Origin: Leptodesmis sichuanensis A121
GTDB lineage: Bacteria; Cyanobacteriota; Cyanobacteriia; Leptolyngbyales; Leptolyngbyaceae
Assembly (NCBI RefSeq): GCF_021379005.1
Contig: NZ_CP075171.1
Span: 930,001-994,000 of the forward strand
Length of the DNA: 64,000 nt
Direction: 5' to 3'
Part shown: piece by piece, positions 49,530-58,524 of the stretch
Layout of the letters: each line of letters starts with the position of its first letter
How positions within the stretch are numbered: position 1 is the stretch's first letter
Program-made: the position numbers and the translations under genes
Notes under the pieces: model-generated
Told to the model about the DNA's origin: nothing
The model's input: the letters and a program-made list of their open reading frames with translations, nothing else
Database searches by the model: none

Positions 49530-51680
49530 ATGTCCCATAAAACCAAAGAAAAAGAACCTGTAAAGATTGTTAATCTCGGTGATCCACAGTATTACCTCAA
49601 CCGGGAACTGAGTTGGCTGGAGTTCAATCGACGGGTCTTGCAGGAAGCGAGCGATCCCCGCACCCCCTTATTAGAACGGGTCAAGTTTGCAGCTATCTTC
49701 AGTTCGAACCTGGATGAATTTTTCATGGTACGAGTGGCCACTTTACAACGTCAGATAGCCGCAGGGGTGGAAAGCCTAACCCCCGATGGACGCACTCCGC
49801 AGCAGCAGCTTGACGAGATTAGCCAGCGATTGCATCCGATGGTAGATCAGTTGCAGGAGTTTTTTGAAACCGAATTGTGTCCCCAACTGGCTACAGAGGG
49901 TGTGCATGTGTTGAAAGCTAGTGAACTCAGCCAGCCTCAGCACCGCTATTTGCAGCAATATTTTGAAAAGCAGATCTTCCCAATCCTGACTCCATTAGCG
50001 GTGGATCCGGCTCATCCGTTTCCCGTCATGTCCAACTTGAGCTTGAATCTGGCGATCGTGCTGCAAGACCCGGAAACTGAAGAGACCCGCTTTGCCAGAG
50101 TGAAAGTGCCTGATAGCCTACCTCGCTTTGTACCGTTGCCTGCTGACTTGCATCCCAAGAGCGATCGTCCAGTGGTGTGGGCAGGCGTTTCCCTGGAACA
50201 GATTATTGCTGATAACCTGAATGCCCTATTTCCAGGGATGACCATTCAAGAACACCATTTATTCCGGGTGACACGGGATGCCGATCTAACTGTACAGGAA
50301 GAAGAGGCGGATGATTTAGCCGTGGCGATCGCCCAGGAACTAGGCAAGCGGCGATTTGGCGGATCCGTCGTGCGGTTTCAGTTTGCCCCCACTATGTCAG
50401 AGTTTGTTAAACAAACCCTGGTCAGGGGCATGAATGTGGATGCAAATGATTTCTATGTCACACGCGGGTGGCTGGGACTGCGAGACTTAATGTCCTTCAT
50501 GGCATTGCCGCTACCTCACTTAAAAGATCAACCCTGGGAGCCTGTGATTCCGAAGCGATTGCGTCACTTGCATGAACAGGTTGCGATCGGAGAGGATCCG
50601 GGTGAAGGGATTTTTGAGGTGATTCGTCAGGGTGATTTATTAGTGCATCATCCCTACGAATCCTTTGCGGCATCGGTTGAACTTTTCATTACAGAAGCGG
50701 CTCAGGATCCGGCGGTACAGGCAATCAAAATGACGCTTTATCGGACTTCCAGTGACTCCCCAATCATCAAAGCGTTGATTGCCGCCGCTCAGAATGGCAA
50801 ACAAGTGGTGGCACTGGTTGAACTCAAGGCCCGATTTGACGAAGCGAGCAATCTCAATTGGGCACATGCTCTGGAAGATGCCGGAGTGCATGTGGTGTAT
50901 GGCGTAATGGGATTGAAAACGCACACGAAAATTGCGCTAGTGATCCGGCAGGAAGGCGATGAGATTCGCCGTTATGTCCACATTGGAACGGGCAATTACA
51001 ACGCGAAAACTGCCAAGATTTACACAGATTTAGGATTGCTCAGTTGTCGGGAAGAACTAGGAGCAGATCTGACAGACTTATTCAATTACCTGACGGGCTT
51101 CTCCAAACAAAAATCCTTCCGCAAGTTGCTGGTGGCTCCCGTCACTTTGCGTGATCGCATGGTGTCCCTGATTCGCCGTGAGATTGAACATTGCCAAGAT
51201 GGCAAACCAGGCCGCATCATCGCTAAGATGAATGCTTTGATCGATCCTGGTATTATCAAAACCTTGTATGAAGCGTCTCAAGCCGGGGTGCAAATTGATT
51301 TGATTATTCGCGGTATGTGTTGCTTAAGACCTGGCATTCCGGGAGTGAGCGAAAATATTCGAGTAATCAGCATTGTTGGGCGTTATCTGGAACACTCCCG
51401 CATCTTCCATTTCCATAACAATGGGCAGGAAGAAGTCTTTATTGGTAGTGCAGATTGGATGCAGCGCAACCTCGATCGCCGGGTCGAAGCTGTCACTCCG
51501 GTTGAAGATCCGGTCTGTGCCCGACAGTTGAAAGAAATCCTTACTATTCTGCTGGCAGATAATCGGCAGGCTTGGGATCTGCAGCCCGATGGGTCTTACA
51601 TCCAGCGGCAACCGTCTGAGAATGACCCAGAAAAAAGCGCTCAAGTTATTCTCATGGAGCGGAGTTCACAATCTCGGTAG
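49530..51680 (+). CDS. ppk1: Polyphosphate kinase 1
   Basis: 716 residues, full length, membrane-associated enzyme that polymerises the ATP gamma-phosphate into polyphosphate. N domain: YYLNRELSWLEFNRRVLQEA and KFAAIFSSNLDEFFMVRVA. Catalytic half: TLYRTSSDSPIIKALIAAAQ, GLKTHTKIALVIRQ with the phospho-accepting His465, HIGTGNYNAKTAKIYTDLGL, and FIGSADWMQRNLDRRVEAVT with the second phospholipase-D-like segment. The divergent phosphoketolase shares its upstream region. The 3' end overlaps a leftward gene by 29 nt. Confidence 0.95.
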   Translation: MSHKTKEKEPVKIVNLGDPQYYLNRELSWLEFNRRVLQEASDPRTPLLERVKFAAIFSSNLDEFFMVRVATLQRQIAAGVESLTPDGRTPQQQLDEISQRLHPMVDQLQEFFETELCPQLATEGVHVLKASELSQPQHRYLQQYFEKQIFPILTPLAVDPAHPFPVMSNLSLNLAIVLQDPETEETRFARVKVPDSLPRFVPLPADLHPKSDRPVVWAGVSLEQIIADNLNALFPGMTIQEHHLFRVTRDADLTVQEEEADDLAVAIAQELGKRRFGGSVVRFQFAPTMSEFVKQTLVRGMNVDANDFYVTRGWLGLRDLMSFMALPLPHLKDQPWEPVIPKRLRHLHEQVAIGEDPGEGIFEVIRQGDLLVHHPYESFAASVELFITEAAQDPAVQAIKMTLYRTSSDSPIIKALIAAAQNGKQVVALVELKARFDEASNLNWAHALEDAGVHVVYGVMGLKTHTKIALVIRQEGDEIRRYVHIGTGNYNAKTAKIYTDLGLLSCREELGADLTDLFNYLTGFSKQKSFRKLLVAPVTLRDRMVSLIRREIEHCQDGKPGRIIAKMNALIDPGIIKTLYEASQAGVQIDLIIRGMCCLRPGIPGVSENIRVISIVGRYLEHSRIFHFHNNGQEEVFIGSADWMQRNLDRRVEAVTPVEDPVCARQLKEILTILLADNRQAWDLQPDGSYIQRQPSENDPEKSAQVILMERSSQSR

Positions 51681-52395
51681 CAGGCTCTTCTGCATCTGAT
51701 TCTTCAGCCGTAATAGGATCGTTTACGGTATCAGTTGCGATCGGTGCAGTCGTATCCTCTACCTGGATAGCCTCCGTCGGTTCTGCAAGCAGTTCGGCGA
51801 CAGCCTCTTCGGCTTCCTCGCCCTCTTCATCTTCGGCTTCGTCCTCCTCGTCCTCATCCTCTTCGGCTTCTACTGCCATTGCTTCTATAACTTGTGCAGA
51901 GGAAACTTCAGAGTCTAAATTTTCTGTCAGCTCGGCATCTTCTATCAGCTCAGCTGCGGTGGCAGGAGCCTCATCTTCAAGAGTAGTTTCATCTACAGCG
52001 AGGACCACAGACTGGGCTTTGTCCGCTGATGACAAAGATGCTACAGACTCAGCAGTTTTACTGGTCTGTCTGGTTTTGCTCTCAGGGATATTAACCGGAG
52101 CAGTTGCAGTAGGCAGGTCAGCCACTGAGGGAATTGCTTTTGTAATCACCAAAGTTCGGATAACTCCCTTGTCCAGGTAATTTTTACTGGACGCTTTGGA
52201 CAGTTCAACAATTTTCTCGCCCAATCGCGCTCCAAGTACCTGAGCATTCTCTAAACTACCGATGGGTTGATTGGAGAGCCTGCTAACAAGATGGCTCAGT
52301 TCCTTATTGCCTGACCGAGAAGAACCGATTCCACTCTCAGCAATCACTTTTTTGGCATTCTTCCGAATGGCTTTTCCGATATTCTTACTATCCAT
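51652..52395 (-). CDS. Acidic hypothetical protein, 247 aa
   Basis: A leftward frame overlapping the ppk 3' end by 29 nt in convergent orientation. The N-terminal third is basic and ordered (MDSKNIGKAIRKNAKKVIAE, NAQVLGARLGEKIVELSKAS, GVIRTLVITKAIPSVADLP). The rest is low-complexity and strongly acidic (EEDEDEEDEAEDEEGEEAEE). No known domain. It could be a DNA- or ribosome-interacting protein, but this is not supported by a motif. The consistent frame and basic-acidic layout argue that it is real. Confidence 0.6.
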   Translation of the reverse strand: MDSKNIGKAIRKNAKKVIAESGIGSSRSGNKELSHLVSRLSNQPIGSLENAQVLGARLGEKIVELSKASSKNYLDKGVIRTLVITKAIPSVADLPTATAPVNIPESKTRQTSKTAESVASLSSADKAQSVVLAVDETTLEDEAPATAAELIEDAELTENLDSEVSSAQVIEAMAVEAEEDEDEEDEAEDEEGEEAEEAVAELLAEPTEAIQVEDTTAPIATDTVNDPITAEESDAEEPATEIVNSAP

Positions 52396-52528
52396 TGGCT
52401 GGCCTGCTGGAAAACTGAGATCAGCCTATCGCGCCTTATCGGGATCCTCGTGCCATCTCCAACACATTCCATGAACATTTTATAGGACTGACGATCGCTT
52501 GATTATCACAACCGTACCCCTCAGTAAT

Positions 52529-55500
52529 CTACGGCAAGGGAGTAGATCCACCGATCGCCGCTAAAATATCCGCGTTAAACGGATCTTGATTCAAAGTTGG
52601 CAACAGCGATCGTCCAAACCCCATACCTGCTGCTCCGGATTGATTCGCAGTGAGAGTTGGCATCACCTCGAATTGGCTAACCACTTTGGGAGTGAGGTTG
52701 GTGATGGCACTGGGATTTGCCAGTAGATCCGCTTCGGTGTAGTAGGGAATGCCATAGGTGGTGACTGTCAATTTTTGCGTGTCTGCATCAATGTCAAACT
52801 GAGTCCAACCATAGGTATGCAGGGCAACATAATCACCTTGCAGCAGCCTGGCATTAATTAATCCGTTAGCAATCGCTAGATTGTTATTCAAGCCAATTGG
52901 GTCATAGCCTAAAGAAGCCAACCCATCATTGACAATTTGCTTAATGAAATCATCTTTGTCGTTGGGCAGACTATCGGCATCATTGGTGCCAGGAAGGGAG
53001 TCATAGAATGCCCGTTGGGTTGGGTTCAATAATCCCGCTGCTGCTGCTAGATCGGCAACCGTTGGTCCAAAGGGAGCATCGAAGGCCAGAGAACCTGTCG
53101 TAATCTCAAAGGCATTGGTGGCAATTTGCGCCTGACCAGGACCTAACTGGTAAGTGAGATTGTTGACGACGGTGCCGTGAATGTCTGCTGAAATAAAGAC
53201 CACATTATCAATGCCGCTTTCGTTGATAAACTGCAAGATCTCAGTCCGTTCGGCAGCGTAGCCCTCAAAGCGATCGCTGGCTCCCAACACTCCCAGGTTT
53301 TGAATCGGTTCGGGCACGATCACAAACTTCCAGGTAATCCCTGCCGCTTCAGATGCTAGTAGATCTGCCTTTAAGTCTTCCACCTGCTGCCGTCCTAATA
53401 AGGTACGGGTGGGGTCAAAGGATTGCGTCAGGAAGGTACCCACTTGTACCGGATCGGCAAGGTTACTGACCCCTGGAAGACCCGGATCGCGGAAGGAGCG
53501 GGCATCCAGCACAAAACTGGCCGCATCACTGCCATAGGTGGTGTAACGGTACAGCTTGCGCTCCCCATCCATGCGTGGATCACCGACATTGCCATAGAAT
53601 TCGTCCCGAATCGGGTTGTATTCCTGGAAGGCCCGCAGGCCGTTCTCGTACAGCACCGTATCGTTGATCAAGCGATCGGGAGTGGTGTCCCCAAAGCGGG
53701 GGTCAGAAGCAGCAGGTGCTCCACCCTGGAAGTCGTTGATCACTTCATGGTCGTCAATGGTGGCGATCATCGAAGTGGATGCTCGCAGGTCTGCCCAGAA
53801 GTTGCGCCCAAAGCGGCTACCGTAAACTTCGGCGTGTTTGGCGCGGTACTCATCCAAAGTTTGAGCCTGGGACTTCAAGCTGCCATCTGGATTCCGTACC
53901 GCTCCGGATGGGTAATCAGCATAAATCGTGTCACCCAGCGCAATGAAGAAATCCAGGTGGAGGTCTGCCACATTGGCAATGCCGGGATAGGGGGCCAGTT
54001 CACCCCGCCAGTCCCCCGTTGCTCCAAACCGTAGCCCAGCATGAGTACCGACTTCTGCTAGGGTGTTGAAGCGCCCGATCGCAGTTGCTCCTGCGGCATC
54101 TGTAACCCGATAAAAATAGGCGCTGCCAGGATTCAACCCCGTAATCTGCAGTTTTACGGGTTGCAACGCATTGGTTACAGCCACGCTCTGCGAATTCACC
54201 AGATGAGCAAAGCTGGAACTGGTGGAAATTTCAAACAACACATTCCCTGTAAAGTTGCTGCGTGCCCAGAGAACGGTGGAGGTGGAGGTGGTGTCGCCAC
54301 TGGCAATCCCATTTAGCAGAGAGTTAGCAATTGGTGCACGGGGATTGTAACTGGACGTATCAATCAGCAATGGATCGGGAAAAGCGTTAGCAATGTTCTG
54401 CCAGGGCACAAATTTGAAGTTAGTGTTAACATTTTCTCCTTGCACAATCCGTTCCGGGAGATTGCGGCCATCTTGGGTAACAAACAGACCATAGGGGAAA
54501 TTAGGTCCCAGAGGCACGTTAATCACATCGGCCCCATCGGATTCTTGCACACTGTCGATGCTGCCATTTGAGCCAACTGCAAATTGCCCCAAATAGTCGT
54601 TATTACCATCACGGGTATAGACTGCAAAGGTGCTATCCCCCTGACTGGAAGCTAGTAGATAACCTGTGCCGTTCGGACCATAGTAAATCGTTAATCCTTC
54701 GGCATCGGCAGCCAGATTGCTGCCACCGAAATCACGAGTACGGTCAATCAGTGTCCCGGTTGAACCACCATCGGGTTCTGCCAGAAACTTCCAAATGCCA
54801 ACATCCTCTTGGGCAATGTAGAAATATCCGGTTTCGCGATCGACCACAGAACCTTCTGTTTGGGCACTGGTGCCAGGAGGCGAGTTGGGCGGTAAGGGAA
54901 TCGTGAAGTTCCGCACCAGGGTGGCGCTAACCTGACCACGAGCCAGAGCGACCAGCTTCAGTTGGGCAACATCACCTGTTTGACGGCGGTTTACAAAAAT
55001 GTAGCTGTCACCAGTGACGGGACTGGTGTAAGCGGCCAGACCATAGGCACTACGGGTTGAGGCAGAGTAAGGTGGCTCGAAGGGGGCTGCCTGGAAGATC
55101 GTACCAATGTTTGAGTCAGTGATATCTTCCAGGTACTGACCAGAGGCATTGGGTTTAGGATTGATCTTGAAGATAACCAGTTTGTCGTTGTTGCGATCGC
55201 TGGCAATCGCCAAATCAACGGTTTCATAACCTAACTGGAAACCATAGATGAGATCAACGTTGTTATAGCGAACATTGTCAGGATTGATGCGCTGTAATAG
55301 ATTACCTGACAGGTCATAAATCCGCAGTCCGGCGTTTTTTGCCGTTGTGATCACCAGGCTCTTCGAGGCATTTTCAGCATTGACATAGATGGCTGGATCG
55401 TCGGAATCAGCCCGCTGGCTGAAGGGTAAGGTGGGGTCGTTAAAGTTAGCCGGAGTTTCAACGGTGGGTGCAACAGTAGAGACAACATCAGCTCCCAGAG

Positions 55501-57907
55501 TAAGAATCTGCGTGAACTGGGTAGCGCTGAAGTTGTTGTCACTCACCAGGACGATCGAGCGCCGCCCATCCGGTAAGGTAGGACCAAACTCAATGCCTTC
55601 AATGTTATCTGTGCCAGTTGGTAGTTTCAGGTCATTCAGGTTTAACAGCAGGCGCTTTTGGACGGGAACGATCGCAGATCGTTGATTGGCACTGAGGCTG
55701 TTCAGAGAATCGTAGGCACTGATATCCGTTGCCCCTTGTAGACTGATTTCGTAAATCTTGATCGTGTTGCCCGTCCCCGGTGCTCCGCTCGAAAAGGATC
55801 GCTCCAGGGCCAGGAAAGTCCCGCGATTGTCGATCGCCAACAAATCCACCAGTCCATTGGTGCTGAAAGCCGTTGCTGGGTTGGCTGGTTCTGCCACTGG
55901 GTCAATTTCGTACAGATATTCTTTCTCCGGTTGTCCGGTCATCAGGTTGTATTGCAAGATGCGGGCAGGACTGCCAACCGTCGGGCTGGCGGCTGGACCA
56001 TCCTGGAGTAAAGCGTTTTCGGTGGCGGTAAATAGGAACCGCTGATCGGGGGTAATGGTCAGGCTCTCGAAGGCCAGGTTATTGCGGATCCCAGCCGTCT
56101 GAGTGTCACCTGTATTGATTAGGCCATCTCCGTTGGTGTCCTGCACCGCGGGCAGAAACTTGGTCGGCACAGGCAATGCCCGGATCTGTTGGCCAGTTGT
56201 CAAATCAAACTCATTCACGAAAGGGTTGGTCACTCGTCCGGCGGCAATATTCACTTCACCTTCCGAGCTAATGAAGACGGTGTTAGTGGGAGTCAGAACA
56301 ATATCTTCAGGATCAAGTTTCAATGGTGCAAAGGTATTACCTGCCGGATCGCGCAATAGCGTGACATCAGTAAAGGTGACATTGGGCGTACCACTGGCAC
56401 CGATGGTGATTTGGGCGGTATAAAAGCGGGGCGGGGTGTTGTCGGTCGGTGGAGGAGCGGCAGGAGAATTGGCTGCTGTGCGATCGCCGCGATCGTCGGA
56501 AATCAAGTAGTAACGATTGTTCACGCGATCGTAGGCGAGGCCGGAAAGTCCGCCGATTTGGGTATTCAGGCCATTCAGGACAGCAGTGGTACTGGTTGGG
56601 AGAATCTGCTGCCCCAACAAACCGACTTCAGGAATCGTATTTCCGGTGGATGTTGGCCCCAATTGCAGATCGATCAATACAGCCCGGTGGTCAGAACTGG
56701 GAAATCCATTGGGTAGAGCAGGATTAAAAGTACCCACTAGCGGGAACTGAGGATCGGTGTTGAGGGGCCAGAAAACCTGGGAATTGAGGATATTCAAGTC
56801 AGTCGAAGGCAGAACATAATCCGATCGCAAGTTGCCAGGAGTGGTATCCGCGAAGTCAGCCGTATCAAAGGCCGGATTGCTGCGATGAGTGGTATTGGCT
56901 CCTCCCTGCAACGCTGACTGTTGCACGGCACCCGGACTCGTGGGAATGAAGTTGGTATTGATATGGGGATTCTGGAGTAATTGCAGAATGGCATTCTCGT
57001 AGCTATCGCCATCCCGCGGGTCAGCGTTCTGGTCGCCCATAATGACGAAGCTGGAACCCGCAGCCAGTCCCCCATATTGACCGTTGTCATCATAAATGTA
57101 GTCTCCTGCACCAGGAGTTACATAATCTGACCAGAAACGAATTTCGTCATGATTGCGTTTGCCGTTGCGATCTTCAGAACCATCGAATACGGGTGGAGTC
57201 GGATGACTAACTAAAGCATGGATGGTTTGACCATCCACAATAATAGGGACATCCCAATGACTCTTAGAGGATAAGCGTAGGATCGCCTGCTCTTCTGGAG
57301 AGTAAAAACTGCCCAGATTTTCATTGATCGGGGTCGCAGGATTATCCAGCGTTGGGTCGTTAGTCAGCAGGTTTCCTGGCATATCCTTCCAGAGAAAAGT
57401 CTGGAATGTTCTCACATTGTCGGTGTTGATCGGATATTTGGACAACAGCACCATGCCAAACTGTCCGGGAAAGTTGCCGAAGCCAAACGCATCATCGCCG
57501 TAGCCAGGAGCACCAATACCATCAACAATATCGCTGACTGCAACCCCATTGTTGTTTAGATCAAAACCAGTCGGAATCCCGGTATTAGAAGGAGCGATAT
57601 AGAAGTAGGGATACTCAACAGGGGCTGCACCATTCTGACTGACCGACAGAAAATTTTCTTGAAACAACCGTACCGCTTCAGTTGGATTAGGGGAGAAGAA
57701 ATCAAATTCATTAATCAGTAACACATCCGGGTTGGTTCGCTGAATGATTTCAGCCACGTTTCTGGCCTGTTGAACTCGCAGTTCCTGGCTAATCGTTGTC
57801 CCCCGGTTATCTGGAATGGCTGGATTGGAAAAGTCATTAATGATTTGCCCTTCTGCATTTCGGTTAAGAGAAGCGTTGAACTGAGCGAAACGAACGGAAG
57901 ATGGCAT
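52529..57907 (-). CDS. Giant multi-domain phosphatase: EEP, phytase-like, beta-propeller phytase, PhoD
   Basis: 1,792 residues from ATG 57907 (MPSSVRFAQFNASLNRNAEG, AAGGA upstream); the longer frame to 58033 is ignored. Modules by position: 1-415 endonuclease/exonuclease/phosphatase fold (PDVLLINEFDFFSP, FVIMGDQNADPRDGDSYENA, GFPSSDHRAVLIDLQLG); 425-790 esterase-like phytase region (SGLAYDRVNNRYYLISDDRG, LKLDPEDIVLTPTNTVFISS); 835-1180 beta-propeller phytase (DSDDPAIYVNAENASKSLVI, AYGLAAYTSPVTGDSYIFVN); 1190-1650 PhoD alkaline phosphatase (FIALGDTIYADYPSG, IDDHEVINDFQGG, FISADIHGTVVNN). There is no N-terminal signal, so export, if any, would be by another route. It probably scavenges phosphate from nucleic acids, phytate and phosphodiesters. 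Confidence 0.85.
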   Translation of the reverse strand: MPSSVRFAQFNASLNRNAEGQIINDFSNPAIPDNRGTTISQELRVQQARNVAEIIQRTNPDVLLINEFDFFSPNPTEAVRLFQENFLSVSQNGAAPVEYPYFYIAPSNTGIPTGFDLNNNGVAVSDIVDGIGAPGYGDDAFGFGNFPGQFGMVLLSKYPINTDNVRTFQTFLWKDMPGNLLTNDPTLDNPATPINENLGSFYSPEEQAILRLSSKSHWDVPIIVDGQTIHALVSHPTPPVFDGSEDRNGKRNHDEIRFWSDYVTPGAGDYIYDDNGQYGGLAAGSSFVIMGDQNADPRDGDSYENAILQLLQNPHINTNFIPTSPGAVQQSALQGGANTTHRSNPAFDTADFADTTPGNLRSDYVLPSTDLNILNSQVFWPLNTDPQFPLVGTFNPALPNGFPSSDHRAVLIDLQLGPTSTGNTIPEVGLLGQQILPTSTTAVLNGLNTQIGGLSGLAYDRVNNRYYLISDDRGDRTAANSPAAPPPTDNTPPRFYTAQITIGASGTPNVTFTDVTLLRDPAGNTFAPLKLDPEDIVLTPTNTVFISSEGEVNIAAGRVTNPFVNEFDLTTGQQIRALPVPTKFLPAVQDTNGDGLINTGDTQTAGIRNNLAFESLTITPDQRFLFTATENALLQDGPAASPTVGSPARILQYNLMTGQPEKEYLYEIDPVAEPANPATAFSTNGLVDLLAIDNRGTFLALERSFSSGAPGTGNTIKIYEISLQGATDISAYDSLNSLSANQRSAIVPVQKRLLLNLNDLKLPTGTDNIEGIEFGPTLPDGRRSIVLVSDNNFSATQFTQILTLGADVVSTVAPTVETPANFNDPTLPFSQRADSDDPAIYVNAENASKSLVITTAKNAGLRIYDLSGNLLQRINPDNVRYNNVDLIYGFQLGYETVDLAIASDRNNDKLVIFKINPKPNASGQYLEDITDSNIGTIFQAAPFEPPYSASTRSAYGLAAYTSPVTGDSYIFVNRRQTGDVAQLKLVALARGQVSATLVRNFTIPLPPNSPPGTSAQTEGSVVDRETGYFYIAQEDVGIWKFLAEPDGGSTGTLIDRTRDFGGSNLAADAEGLTIYYGPNGTGYLLASSQGDSTFAVYTRDGNNDYLGQFAVGSNGSIDSVQESDGADVINVPLGPNFPYGLFVTQDGRNLPERIVQGENVNTNFKFVPWQNIANAFPDPLLIDTSSYNPRAPIANSLLNGIASGDTTSTSTVLWARSNFTGNVLFEISTSSSFAHLVNSQSVAVTNALQPVKLQITGLNPGSAYFYRVTDAAGATAIGRFNTLAEVGTHAGLRFGATGDWRGELAPYPGIANVADLHLDFFIALGDTIYADYPSGAVRNPDGSLKSQAQTLDEYRAKHAEVYGSRFGRNFWADLRASTSMIATIDDHEVINDFQGGAPAASDPRFGDTTPDRLINDTVLYENGLRAFQEYNPIRDEFYGNVGDPRMDGERKLYRYTTYGSDAASFVLDARSFRDPGLPGVSNLADPVQVGTFLTQSFDPTRTLLGRQQVEDLKADLLASEAAGITWKFVIVPEPIQNLGVLGASDRFEGYAAERTEILQFINESGIDNVVFISADIHGTVVNNLTYQLGPGQAQIATNAFEITTGSLAFDAPFGPTVADLAAAAGLLNPTQRAFYDSLPGTNDADSLPNDKDDFIKQIVNDGLASLGYDPIGLNNNLAIANGLINARLLQGDYVALHTYGWTQFDIDADTQKLTVTTYGIPYYTEADLLANPSAITNLTPKVVSQFEVMPTLTANQSGAAGMGFGRSLLPTLNQDPFNADILAAIGGSTPLP

Positions 57908-58524
57908 AAATTCGTCCTTAAGTGGTGGATGCATGAGAATCTCAGGCCCAGCCCTATGGAGCCAGGAAACGTGGATAATTAAACGAAAATTGAGCGATCG
58001 CAACTTCCCATATCTACCTGGAAGTCTTCTCAAAAGAGGTTAGATAAAGAGTTTAGATATCGTTGTTCAATACCTGATTGAATGAATGGTTATGACAAAA
58101 ACACTAGCAATCAAAAAATAATCAGCAGCTAAACCAGGCTCAACTAGAGAACGGTCGTTTTCCGATCAGAGAAACTCCGGTGCTGAGCCTGAATAAGGTT
58201 TAGCACTCACTAACCCATGAATGAAAGTTAAGCGTACCTCACCCATTTAGAAACCGCTATAGAGATGAAAGCAATGTCAGGATGATTGTTCAACCTGCTG
58301 CTTTCTATAAATCTCATATAAACTTTAAGAACTCTCTATCAAACCTTTAACAGCTTAGTAATATTGCAAAATTTTACATCCAGATAACAAGGGCCGAGGA
58401 CACCGGGCGCATCATGCCCAGGCCCAACTATAGACAACGTCTTGGGTCTTACATCCAGCGGCAACCCTCCAAGGATGCCCCAGAGAAAAAAGCTCACATC
58501 CTTCCTATGGAGATGATCAAGTCC
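57908..58524. other. Intergenic region with decayed phosphoketolase and ppk pieces
   Basis: 617 nt without a gene. At 58384-58440 the sequence parallels 48537-48600 of the phosphoketolase gene (identical core CATGCCCAGGCCCAAC and surrounding bases, roughly 85% by eye). At 58444-58510 it parallels the ppk 3' end (51593-51660), including TCTTACATCCAGCGGCAACC identical. Both keep the orientation and order of the intact pair, so this is a scar of a duplicated xfp-ppk block with its middle deleted. The remaining part is AT-rich and unassigned. Confidence 0.75.
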
